A stretch of 64,000 bases of DNA, taken from Bacillus_BE sp042263505. Its GTDB lineage: Bacteria; Bacillota; Bacilli; Bacillales; Cytobacillaceae. The notes beneath the pieces were generated by a model. It was not told the DNA's origin, ran no database searches, and saw nothing but the letters and a program-made list of their open reading frames with translations. Position numbers and translations under genes: made by a program. Below, in pieces: positions 44,646 to 52,379 of the stretch. The stretch lies in NCBI RefSeq assembly GCF_042263505.1, contig NZ_JBHKFI010000022.1:11676-75675 (forward strand). The letters run 5' to 3'. Numbering within the stretch: position 1 is the first letter of the stretch; every line of letters starts with the position of its first letter.

Positions 44646-44993
44646 ATGGAAAATACTTTAGTGGATATAGAACGTGTTTCAAAAGTGTTGAAGCTATTAG
44701 GTGATAAAACACGATTGACGATTATTGGGATTTTGAAGCAGCGCGAGTGCTGTGTTTGTGAGTTATTTGAGGTATTTGATATGAGTCAACCTTCCATTAG
44801 TCAACATCTGCGAAAATTAAAAGATGCAGGACTGGTAAAGGAAGAACGCAGAGGTCAATGGATTTATTATTCTCTCCATACACAAAGTGATACTTATGGG
44901 TTGATGGAGGATATTTTAAACCATATTCCTGATCAAAGTGAAAAGATTCAAATCATTTTACAAAACAATCCAACGGCTCGTTGTGGTTGTTAA
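44646..44993 (+). CDS. arsR: ArsR arsenic-responsive repressor
   Basis: A 115-residue winged-helix repressor; ATG 44646 follows GGGGTG. The ArsR core is LKLLGDKTRLTIIGIL and MSQPSISQHLRKLKDAG. The metal sensor ECCVCEL near residue 33 supplies adjacent cysteines for As(III) or Sb(III), and the tail ends RCGC. It releases the operator when the metalloid binds. It is the first gene of the ars operon. Confidence 0.92.
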   Translation: MENTLVDIERVSKVLKLLGDKTRLTIIGILKQRECCVCELFEVFDMSQPSISQHLRKLKDAGLVKEERRGQWIYYSLHTQSDTYGLMEDILNHIPDQSEKIQIILQNNPTARCGC

Positions 44994-45018
44994 AGTAATA
45001 TCTTAAGGAAGTGATAGC

Positions 45019-46071
45019 ATGAATTTGGAGAAAAAACGGTTAAGTTTTTTAGACCATTATTTGACTCTTTGGATTTTCTTAGCAATGGCTTTTGGGGTTG
45101 CCCTAGGTTTTGCAGTGCCGGGATTTGTTGATCGTCTAAATTCCTTACAGGTTGGAACGACTTCCATTCCATTAGCAATTGGCTTAATTTTAATGATGTA
45201 TCCGCCTCTTGCAAAAGTTCGCTATGAGGAAATGGGAAGAGTATTTAAAGATGTAAAAGTTCTTGTATTATCTTTAGTTCAGAACTGGATTATTGGTCCT
45301 ATCTTGATGTTTTTGCTGGCCATCATCTTTTTACAGGATAAGCCGGAATACATGGTTGGACTAATCATGATTGGTTTAGCACGGTGTATTGCTATGGTTA
45401 TCGTATGGAATGATTTAGCGAAGGGAGATACAGAATACGCAGCTGGGCTTGTGGCTTTTAACTCGGTCTTCCAAATGCTGTTTTTCTCTGTTTATGCTTA
45501 TGTATTTGTTACAGTCGTTCCTAAATGGTTAGGGATTGAGGGGGCGATTGTAAATATTACAATGGCAGAAGTGGCCAAATCGGTATTCATTTACCTGGGT
45601 ATTCCATTCCTTTCGGGGATGTTGACTAGACTTATATTGGTTAAGGCAAAGGGCAGGCAATGGTATGAAAAAGTATTCATTCCTAAAATTAGCCCAATTA
45701 CACTGATTGCATTACTATTTACTATTATTATCATGTTCTCATTAAAAGGAGAGACCATTGTTACTTTACCTTTAGATGTAGTAAGGGTGGCGATTCCCCT
45801 TCTCCTATATTTTGTGATTATGTTTTTTGTTTCTTTCTTTTTAGGGAAAAGGATTGGTGCAAATTATCCAGTCACAACAACATTAGCTTTTACCGCTGGA
45901 AGCAATAACTTTGAATTGGCTATTGCCGTTGCTGTTGGAGTATTTGGTATTAACTCTGGTGCAGCATTCGCAGCTGTTATTGGTCCATTAGTTGAAGTTC
46001 CTGTGATGATTGCTTTAGTCAATGTAGCATTGTGGTTTAAACGTAAATATTATTCTGAGCATGCAGCTTAA
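45019..46071 (+). CDS. arsB: ACR3-family arsenite exporter
   Basis: A 350-residue membrane protein with ten helices behind AAGGAAGTG. ACR3 hallmarks are the N-terminal LDHYLTLWIFLAMAFGVALG, MMYPPLAKVRYEE, and the conserved Cys in GLARCIAMVIVWNDLAKGD. It exports arsenite with the membrane potential; together with ArsA and ArsD it may form an ATP-driven system. It ends 25 bp before arsC. Confidence 0.93.
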   Translation: MNLEKKRLSFLDHYLTLWIFLAMAFGVALGFAVPGFVDRLNSLQVGTTSIPLAIGLILMMYPPLAKVRYEEMGRVFKDVKVLVLSLVQNWIIGPILMFLLAIIFLQDKPEYMVGLIMIGLARCIAMVIVWNDLAKGDTEYAAGLVAFNSVFQMLFFSVYAYVFVTVVPKWLGIEGAIVNITMAEVAKSVFIYLGIPFLSGMLTRLILVKAKGRQWYEKVFIPKISPITLIALLFTIIIMFSLKGETIVTLPLDVVRVAIPLLLYFVIMFFVSFFLGKRIGANYPVTTTLAFTAGSNNFELAIAVAVGVFGINSGAAFAAVIGPLVEVPVMIALVNVALWFKRKYYSEHAA

Positions 46072-46096
46072 ATATATTCTAAAAGGTGGAATGATG

Positions 46097-46519
46097 ATGG
46101 AAAATAAAAAAACAATTTATTTTTTATGTACGGGGAATTCATGTCGCAGTCAAATGGCAGAAGGTTGGACAAAAAAATATTTAAGTGATGACTGGCAGGT
46201 AAAGAGTGCCGGGATTGAAGCACATGGATTAAATCCGAATGCAGTCAAAGCCATGAAAGAGGTTGGAATCGATATTTCTAAGCAAACTTCAGATGTGATT
46301 GATCCAGAAATATTAAATAATGCTGATTTAGTCGTGACATTATGCGGCGACGCAGCAGATAAATGTCCGATCACACCACCAAAGGTTAAACGCGAACATT
46401 GGGGCTTTGATGATCCAGCGAAAGCAGAAGGAACTGATGAAGAAAAATGGGCATTCTTCAAACGTGTTCGTGATGAAATTGGTGATAGAATTAAGCGTTT
46501 TGCAGAGATGGGTGAATAA
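46097..46519 (+). CDS. arsC: Arsenate reductase, thioredoxin-dependent
   Basis: A 140-residue low-molecular-weight phosphatase-fold reductase. ATG 46097 is 7 bp behind AAGGTGG. The catalytic loop FLCTGNSCRSQMAEGW holds the nucleophilic Cys, and the redox pair lies in VTLCGDAADKCP. It reduces arsenate to arsenite, which Acr3 exports. Confidence 0.95.
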   Translation: MENKKTIYFLCTGNSCRSQMAEGWTKKYLSDDWQVKSAGIEAHGLNPNAVKAMKEVGIDISKQTSDVIDPEILNNADLVVTLCGDAADKCPITPPKVKREHWGFDDPAKAEGTDEEKWAFFKRVRDEIGDRIKRFAEMGE

Positions 46520-46586
46520 AACAATTAAATATCAAGAGGGACACTCTTGGTATTTTAATCTACATATTATTTTGGAGGCGCAAAAC

Positions 46587-46952
46587 ATGAATAAAGTTGA
46601 AATTTTTGATCCTGCAATGTGCTGTTCAACAGGAGTATGCGGACCAAGTGTAGATCCTGAATTAACAAGGGTGGCATCGGCTGTTTTTTCACTAGAGAAA
46701 AAAGGCTTTAATATTAAACGATATCAGCTGACAAGTCATCCTGATAAGTTTGCTGAAAATATTGAAATCAGCCGTGTTTTGAATGAGAAAGGACCTGATG
46801 CATTACCGGTTGTTCTATTGAATGACAAGGTTGTGAAAGTGGGTAGTTATCCAACCAATGATGAATTTGCTATGTGGTTTGAAGTAAGGTCAGAAGAATT
46901 AAATGAAATACCGCAAAAACGACTTTCTATCAAATTAAGTCAAATGAAATAA
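46587..46952 (+). CDS. arsD: ArsD arsenite metallochaperone
   Basis: A 121-residue protein; ATG 46587 follows TTGGAGG. The essential cysteines are in FDPAMCCSTGVCGPS (Cys12, Cys13, Cys18), and the domain continues with PVVLLNDKVVKVGSYPTNDE. It delivers As(III) to ArsA. The longer open frame upstream overlaps arsC and is not used. Confidence 0.93.
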   Translation: MNKVEIFDPAMCCSTGVCGPSVDPELTRVASAVFSLEKKGFNIKRYQLTSHPDKFAENIEISRVLNEKGPDALPVVLLNDKVVKVGSYPTNDEFAMWFEVRSEELNEIPQKRLSIKLSQMK

Positions 46953-46973
46953 ATTCAGGAGAAGGAAAAAAGT

Positions 46974-48746
46974 ATGTTTCCATCATTTAGGCCTAATGAT
47001 ATTAGAACTCAATTTGTATTTTTGACAGGTAAAGGTGGGGTAGGAAAAACATCAACTGCTTGTGCCGCAGCTGTTGCATTAGCTGATAGCGGTAAAAAGG
47101 TATTATTAATCAGTACGGACCCTGCTTCCAATCTGCAAGATGTATTTGAAGTTGAATTAGCAAACACACCAAAGCCGATTCCCGCAATTGAGAATTTATT
47201 TGCATGTAATATTGATCCCGAAAGCTCTGCTCGAGCCTATCGGGAAGGGATTGTTGGTCCCTATCGTGGGAAGTTTCCGGAGGCGGTCATTGCCACAATG
47301 GAAGAACAATTATCAGGGGCATGTACAGTGGAGATTGCTGCTTTCGATGAATTCACTGGTTTTCTAACAAATAGTGAAATCATTAATCAATTTGACCATA
47401 TTATTTTTGATACAGCTCCTACAGGCCATACATTACGACTATTACAACTCCCTACTGCATGGAAGGGATTTTTAGAGGAAAGTACACATGGGGCCTCTTG
47501 TTTAGGACCTTTAGCTGGTTTGGCGGATAAAAAAAGTCTGTATTCGAACGCGGTGTCCGCTCTATCAGATCCAACTAGAAATACCCTTATACTGGTAACA
47601 AAACCTGATGTTTCAGCTATTTTAGAAGCAAACCGTGCTTCATCAGAGTTGAGAGACATAGGTATCAAAAATCAAATACTGGTTGTTAATGGTCTTCTTC
47701 AAAACTATATCGAGGAAGATAAGGTTTCTTCAGCTTTTTATCAAAGACAAAGAAAAGCATTAGAGCAAATTCCTGAAGGGTTGAAAGAAATCGATAAATA
47801 CGCTTTACGATATGTTTCACACTCGTTAACAGGCGTGGAAAATCTACGATCCCTATTTAAACCATTCAAGGCTTCAATCGTCTTAGATAGCGGAAGCCAA
47901 TCCATGAATCTTCCGGGACTAAAAGATGTTATAGATGATGTTTCAGATAATGGTACAAAACTAATATTCACAATGGGTAAAGGAGGGGTAGGAAAAACGA
48001 CGATTGCTTCTGCAATTGCAGTTGGCCTGGCTGAAAAAGGTCATCGAGTGCATTTGACTACGACAGATCCAGCTGCACATCTGGAATATCTATTTCAACA
48101 TGTACATTTGAACCATAATTTAACCATTAGCAGAATCAACCCAAAGGAGGAAGTTGAAAAATATAAAGCAGATGTCTTATCTAAATCCAGTAAGGATTTA
48201 GATGAAGCAGGCCTTGCTTACTTGAAGGAGGATTTAGAATCTCCTTGTACAGAGGAAATTGCTGTTTTTCATGCTTTCGCAGAAGTTGTGTCCAAATCAG
48301 AAAAGGAAATCGTCGTCATTGATACAGCGCCAACAGGACACACCTTATTATTATTAGATGCATCAGAATCTTATAGTAAAGAAATAGAAAGGTCAACCGG
48401 GGAGATACCAGAAAGTGCCAGGAAGCTCCTTCCAAGAATTCGTAATCAAAAAGAAACAACGGTAGTTATCGTCACTCTTGCAGAAGCTACACCTGTTTTA
48501 GAAGCATCAAGATTACAAAATGACTTAAGAAGAGCAAGTATCCATCCAAAATGGTGGGTTATAAATCAATGCCTATCTTCTTCCGGGACAAACGATCCTA
48601 TCTTAAAAGGAAAGGCTATAGCAGAAAAGAAATGGATCCAAGAAGTAAATGAAAAATTATCTGGAAAGTGTGCCATTATTCCTTGGTTACCTGAAGAAGC
48701 AGGGGACGATTCTTTGCTTCATTATATTTGGCATAAATCTTGCTAA
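46974..48746 (+). CDS. arsA: ArsA arsenite-stimulated ATPase
   Basis: A 590-residue protein with two homologous ATPase halves. Walker A motifs are LTGKGGVGKTSTA (residue 18) and TMGKGGVGKTTIA (residue 334); the signal-transduction segments DTAPTGHTLRLLQLP and DTAPTGHTLLLLD follow. Cys residues at ACTVEIAAFDEF and PCTEEIAVFHAF bind As(III). It powers export by Acr3. The C-terminus (PEEAGDDSLLHYIWHKSC) is encoded in part by an arm of the dispersed hairpin repeat at 48694-48720, so it probably differs from relatives. Confidence 0.93.
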   Translation: MFPSFRPNDIRTQFVFLTGKGGVGKTSTACAAAVALADSGKKVLLISTDPASNLQDVFEVELANTPKPIPAIENLFACNIDPESSARAYREGIVGPYRGKFPEAVIATMEEQLSGACTVEIAAFDEFTGFLTNSEIINQFDHIIFDTAPTGHTLRLLQLPTAWKGFLEESTHGASCLGPLAGLADKKSLYSNAVSALSDPTRNTLILVTKPDVSAILEANRASSELRDIGIKNQILVVNGLLQNYIEEDKVSSAFYQRQRKALEQIPEGLKEIDKYALRYVSHSLTGVENLRSLFKPFKASIVLDSGSQSMNLPGLKDVIDDVSDNGTKLIFTMGKGGVGKTTIASAIAVGLAEKGHRVHLTTTDPAAHLEYLFQHVHLNHNLTISRINPKEEVEKYKADVLSKSSKDLDEAGLAYLKEDLESPCTEEIAVFHAFAEVVSKSEKEIVVIDTAPTGHTLLLLDASESYSKEIERSTGEIPESARKLLPRIRNQKETTVVIVTLAEATPVLEASRLQNDLRRASIHPKWWVINQCLSSSGTNDPILKGKAIAEKKWIQEVNEKLSGKCAIIPWLPEEAGDDSLLHYIWHKSC

Positions 48747-48762
48747 TGAGGAGGAGAAACGA

Positions 48763-49038
48763 ATGAAAATTACGGATAGTGCAAAAGAATTGCTAGAAGG
48801 CTTTTTAAGCGAAAGAGGCGCAGAAGGTATTCGACTTACTGCAGTTCCTGGTTGTTGCGGACCCCAATACACAATAACATTAGATGCTCCAATGGAATCA
48901 GATACAATTAAAATCATAAATGGTATAAGAGTAGCCTTTGATTCACAAGTAACGGGAACGGAGGAATTAACTTTGGATAAGGAAGAAAATCAAGAGGGAG
49001 TAGGGCTGGTCTTATTGGGTGCTAGTAGCTGTTGCTAA
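48763..49038 (+). CDS. HesB/IscA-like protein of the ars operon
   Basis: A 91-residue protein behind GAGGAGGAG. It shows an A-type carrier-like core with GIRLTAVPGCCGPQYTITLD near residue 22 and ends in ASSCC, so it has two vicinal cysteine pairs. It is often seen as a last gene in ars operons. The cysteine pairs may bind As(III) or an iron-sulfur cluster. A terminator follows 11 bp later. Confidence 0.75.
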   Translation: MKITDSAKELLEGFLSERGAEGIRLTAVPGCCGPQYTITLDAPMESDTIKIINGIRVAFDSQVTGTEELTLDKEENQEGVGLVLLGASSCC

Positions 49039-49049
49039 TAAATCATTTC

Positions 49050-49079
49050 AAAATGGTCCAGGAAAGCTGGACCATTTTT
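49050..49079 (+). terminator. Terminator of the ars operon
   Basis: AAAATGGTCCA pairs with TGGACCATTTT around a 7-nt loop and ends in TTTTT. Confidence 0.85.
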
Positions 49080-49123
49080 GATTGGACGTTCATGAAATCC
49101 TTTTTTTGTTTCAATTATCCCTA

Positions 49124-49264
49124 TTATTTTCCTGCTTCTATCTCTTTACAGCAATCTTTGCTTTCCTTATTTGTATTTACTTGATTATCTGTCACTTCTT
49201 TAATTGTAATAGAACAACAGTCATTCTTTTTACCATGATTCTTCAAATTGGTTAGTTTAAACAT
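49124..49264 (-). CDS. Small protein with two CC pairs (46 residues)
   Basis: Reads MFKLTNLKNHGKKNDCCSIT and ESKDCCKEIEAGK on the minus strand. The ATG at 49264 is 7 bp behind AGGAGGA, an excellent ribosome binding site. It is below common length cut-offs. Two vicinal cysteine pairs spaced by 21 residues suggest As(III)/metal binding. It stands downstream of the ArsP-type permease and Cys-rich MarR gene on the same strand, so it may be part of that unit. Confidence 0.65.
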   Translation of the reverse strand: MFKLTNLKNHGKKNDCCSITIKEVTDNQVNTNKESKDCCKEIEAGK

Positions 49265-49531
49265 ATATGTTCCTCCTATTTACTAAATTTTCGCTGCTTT
49301 TTAAAAGATTGTTTTTTTTTTTTGAATAGATTTGATTTTAAACTCTTACCGTGTGTTTCTTGACTTGGGCTGAAATGGTTGGGAATCCAACCGGGGTGTC
49401 TGAATGGGCTCTATTTGCTTGGAAATCCAGTCAAGTTGTCAGAAAAAGCCTTTAAACCTATACCAAAAGCAACAAGGTTTACGATAGGCACCTAAATTTT
49501 ATACATCAACCTTTACTTAAAGGCTTCTATC
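49265..49531. other. Intergenic stretch
   Basis: Contains a run of 13 T (49310-49322), and two short imperfect repeats around GGTTGGGAATCCAACC (49378-49393) that can form a hairpin. It lies between the permease stop and the small CC protein gene on the minus strand. No gene. Confidence 0.45.
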
Positions 49532-50398
49532 TTAAACAAAATAGAAAATGGTCCCTGATAATGTTGATATCAGGAAAACGGAAAGTAAGAAAGCTCCGAC
49601 TAATCGTTTATGAAAAATGGAGTTTAGTAAAGTGACCTCGGGAAGACTAGCGCCAGTTGAGCTAATCATAATAGCCATCACGGGACCTAAGGCCATACCT
49701 TGTGCCACTAAGATTTGTGCAATTGGAATCATCGTTGAAAGTCTAATATATAATGGAATACCTATAATGGCGGCAAGGGGAATTATCCACCATTGATTCC
49801 CTCCCAGGTATGTTGAAATAAATTCAGTCGGGACTGCACCATGAATTAGCGATCCGATTAGTGCTCCTATTATAAGGTAGGGATAAACGGTTTTCATTAG
49901 CACCACGGTTTCTTTCCAGGCAAGTTTAAGGTTAAGCCCAGGGATTTGCTGTTTTCCACCTTGAATAATGACATTTTTAACGGAACTTTCAAACCCTAAA
50001 GCTTCGAGTGCAAAACCAATCATAATGGATAAAATAATTGTAATGACAGTGTAGATGAGTGCTACCTTCCATCCCAGTAGTGCCCCCATAAGAGTTAATA
50101 TTGTTAGGTCAAGAACCGGAGAAGCAAAAAGGAAAATCATTACAAATCCGAATCTCATCTTCTTTTGTAGCATTCCTACAACCATAGGGATAGTCGAACA
50201 TGAGCAAAAAGGTGTAATGAATGCTAATAGGATCGAAATAGATGCACCGACAAAACGATTTGAACGAAATAAATATTTTTCCACTTTTTCATATGGAATC
50301 AAACCTTGAAGGATACTAATGACAAAGGAAATGACGAAAAAAAGGATAGTCAATTCAAATGCAATTGATAAAAAGTCAAAAAATACATCTTTCCACAT
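49532..50398 (-). CDS. ArsP-type permease (organoarsenical efflux, DUF318)
   Basis: A 288-residue membrane protein with eight or so helices behind GGAAGGG. The family signature FITPFCSCSTIPMVVGML (near residue 60) contains the Cys pair; SPVLDLTILTLMGALLGWK and a late ISSTGASLPEVTLL match ArsP_1 permeases, which export trivalent organoarsenicals such as methylarsenite and roxarsone(III). It follows a cysteine-rich MarR regulator by 61 bp on the same strand and lies beside the ars operon, which supports the substrate call. Confidence 0.82.
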   Translation of the reverse strand: MWKDVFFDFLSIAFELTILFFVISFVISILQGLIPYEKVEKYLFRSNRFVGASISILLAFITPFCSCSTIPMVVGMLQKKMRFGFVMIFLFASPVLDLTILTLMGALLGWKVALIYTVITIILSIMIGFALEALGFESSVKNVIIQGGKQQIPGLNLKLAWKETVVLMKTVYPYLIIGALIGSLIHGAVPTEFISTYLGGNQWWIIPLAAIIGIPLYIRLSTMIPIAQILVAQGMALGPVMAIMISSTGASLPEVTLLNSIFHKRLVGAFLLSVFLISTLSGTIFYFV

Positions 50399-50459
50399 AT
50401 AAGACCCTTCCTTTATATTTGTATTTTACAAGTATTAGTTGAAAATTAAGCCCTCTTAT

Positions 50460-50915
50460 TTATTTAAGAGGACAGCAGTAACTTTCTGAATCCTTCATTG
50501 TAGTCTCCAAAAGGTGTAATGAACGAATGACCGTTTCTCTTTCGAAATCACTGAGTGGAGATAAGATCTGATTAAGATAATGATTCATGTCCTGGTTGAT
50601 TTTTTGCTCAGTTGCCTCTCCTTTAGGAGTAAGCGACAGAAGATTAATCCGATTGTCATTAGGATGCGGAGTCTTTTTTACAAGATCTCTTTCGGCCAAA
50701 GTTTTAATTTGTCGACTAAAGGTTGTGATATCTAATCCCAAGGCTCCGGCAATGTCTTGCATGGAAGGATCTTTCTGCCTTGAGATTTCGTATATTATAT
50801 GACTTTGAACAAGGGAAATACTATCTCCACAACAATCCTCGCAGCAACGTTCGTTGAGAAATCCAAATCTTCTCACAATCATTTGGAATACACTTCTTAA
50901 ATTCTCATTTTCCAT
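50460..50915 (-). CDS. MarR-family regulator with cysteine clusters (candidate arsenical sensor)
   Basis: A 151-residue winged-helix regulator behind AGGTGATAAA. The MarR core is DIAGALGLDITTFSRQIKTL and LVKKTPHPNDNRINLLSLT. Unusual features are a Cys-rich N-terminus (NERCCEDCCGDS, four Cys within six residues, starting near 24) and a C-terminal CCPLK. Such Cys clusters are suited to trivalent arsenical or metal binding. It is the promoter-proximal gene of the permease unit and probably autoregulates it. A short repeat TATTTGCA...TGCAATA lies at 50945-50963 upstream. Confidence 0.82.
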   Translation of the reverse strand: MENENLRSVFQMIVRRFGFLNERCCEDCCGDSISLVQSHIIYEISRQKDPSMQDIAGALGLDITTFSRQIKTLAERDLVKKTPHPNDNRINLLSLTPKGEATEQKINQDMNHYLNQILSPLSDFERETVIRSLHLLETTMKDSESYCCPLK

Positions 50916-51033
50916 TTTATCACCTCTAAATTATTTATATGATATTTATTTGCAAAATGCAATATTTTTTATTCTCAAAATGAAAATAATTTTATATAAT
51001 AAGATTAATAAAAAGAGATAGGGGAGATTGGTG

Positions 51034-51540
51034 ATGGAAACTCATATAAATATACGGAACGCTACAAAAAATGACTTAAAGCAAATTCTCGATATTTATA
51101 ATGAAGGGATTGAGGATAAAATTGCTACCTTAGAAGAAAATCTCAAGGACTTGAATTACATGCAAAATTGGTTTGAGATCAATCATAACCAACGATACGC
51201 GGTCATTGTTGCCGAGGATGATCACGAAGTTGTTGGTTGGGCATCGCTAAATCGTTACTCTAATCGATGTGCCTATGATGGAGTTGCAGAATTGTCGATT
51301 TACATAAAAAGATCTTTTAGGGGAAGAGGAATTGGCTCTTTTCTTTTAAGAGAAATCGAGCATATAGCGATGAAGAATCAATTTAATAAAATGATTCTTT
51401 TTACATTCCCATTCAATGAATTAGGGCAGGGTTTATATAGAAAAAGAGGTTATCGAGAAGTCGGTATTTTTAAGAATCAAGGAAAATTAGACGACCATTT
51501 TGTCGATGTAATGATTATGGAAAAGTTATTTGCAAAATAG
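51034..51540 (+). CDS. GNAT acetyltransferase, ArsN1/phosphinothricin-acetyltransferase type
   Basis: A 168-residue acetyltransferase behind AGGGGAGA. PAT-family marks are ILDIYNEGIEDKIATLE near residue 17, GWASLNRYSNRCAYDGVAEL, the acetyl-CoA loop RSFRGRGIGSFLL and LYRKRGYREVGIF. Members of this branch acetylate phosphinothricin-like amino acids; ArsN1 does this to the antibiotic arsinothricin. Its place directly after the ars and ArsP units supports ArsN1, but the arsenic-free PAT function cannot be excluded. Confidence 0.78.
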   Translation: METHINIRNATKNDLKQILDIYNEGIEDKIATLEENLKDLNYMQNWFEINHNQRYAVIVAEDDHEVVGWASLNRYSNRCAYDGVAELSIYIKRSFRGRGIGSFLLREIEHIAMKNQFNKMILFTFPFNELGQGLYRKRGYREVGIFKNQGKLDDHFVDVMIMEKLFAK

Positions 51541-51644
51541 TTTGCAGTACGTTGGTTAATCGCTTTATTATATATGAAAGATGATGGAGGATGTCTTTTT
51601 TATTAAGGCTATGTTAAACAATAATGTTGATATGAGGGATATAA

Positions 51645-51674
51645 AAAAGGAGACTTTCTGGTGCAGTCTCCTTT
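51645..51674 (+). terminator. Terminator between convergent genes
   Basis: AAAAGGAGACT and AGTCTCCTTTT form a perfect stem with an 8-nt loop. It lies at the end of the acetyltransferase transcript and next to the stop of the convergent zinc-ribbon gene. Confidence 0.75.
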
Positions 51675-51974
51675 TCACCATAATGGTTCTTCATTATTAG
51701 TTAATTTCAGAAATAATGGCATTACAAACAGAGCTACAAGGATTAAGGCAATTTCCAAGAGTAGTACAGAAAAAAGGGATAAATCAAACATTACAGTAAA
51801 TGGTATGGTGATAATAGGTAATAAAACTATTAAAGATATCGTATTTCTCGAAGACACACTTTGATATTGGATTTTCCCACAGTGATTACATTTCATACTT
51901 TTACGAAACGTTAATAATTTCTTTATCGAATCAAACCAAGACCACTTTTTTCCGCAGTTTTGACAAGTAGGCAC
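51675..51974 (-). CDS. cxxc_20_cxxc zinc-ribbon membrane protein
   Basis: A 99-residue protein behind GAAAGGAGG. The N-terminal zinc ribbon has CQNCGKKW, then KCNHCGKIQYQ after 20 or so residues, the cxxc_20_cxxc arrangement. Two hydrophobic helices (about 45-62 and 66-86) follow. These proteins are common in Bacillus near mobile or stress genes; the function is unknown. Confidence 0.8.
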   Translation of the reverse strand: MPTCQNCGKKWSWFDSIKKLLTFRKSMKCNHCGKIQYQSVSSRNTISLIVLLPIITIPFTVMFDLSLFSVLLLEIALILVALFVMPLFLKLTNNEEPLW

Positions 51975-52047
51975 TATGAGTTCCTCCTTTCTAAGAAATT
52001 TTCTGTTAATAATTATACGTCCTTAATGACCAATAAGTTTCTAAAGA

Positions 52048-52160
52048 GACGCAGGGACAGGTTCCTTGTCCCAATTTGAAAAGGAAAGGAGGTGGATCTT
52101 AATTGAGATAGATCCACCTCCTTTGTCTTTGTTCATCAAACGTTTGATTGAATCTTCAAG
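52048..52160. repeat. Composite dispersed repeat with terminator and palindrome
   Basis: GCAGGGACAGGTTCCTTGTCC (52053 on), then the hairpin GGAGGTGGATCT / AGATCCACCTCC (52089-52122) with TTTG tail, then ATCAAACGTTTGAT (52135-52148). The same three-part unit recurs at 55943-56045, where the palindrome is degraded. The rest up to 52379 has no gene; the minus-strand frame there is implausible. Confidence 0.75.
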
Positions 52161-52379
52161 GGAATCTCGAAAAAATTACTAAAAAAAGATTTTTGGGGAT
52201 AGTCATCATTATTTTTCTGAAAAACATACAAAATATGTCTTTTCTTGTAAAATTGTAAGTGACTAATCCAATAATTAGAATGGAATAGGATTTGAAGAAA
52301 CTTTTCCACTTAAAGAGCAAGTAGTATAAAATGGTATTATTTTCCTGCACAAAAATATAGAGGTAACAGGAGGTAACAC

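Noticed and set aside
46407..46586. N-terminal extension of ArsD upstream of ATG 46587
   Set aside because: It overlaps arsC in another frame and has no similarity to ArsD; TTGGAGG marks the internal ATG.
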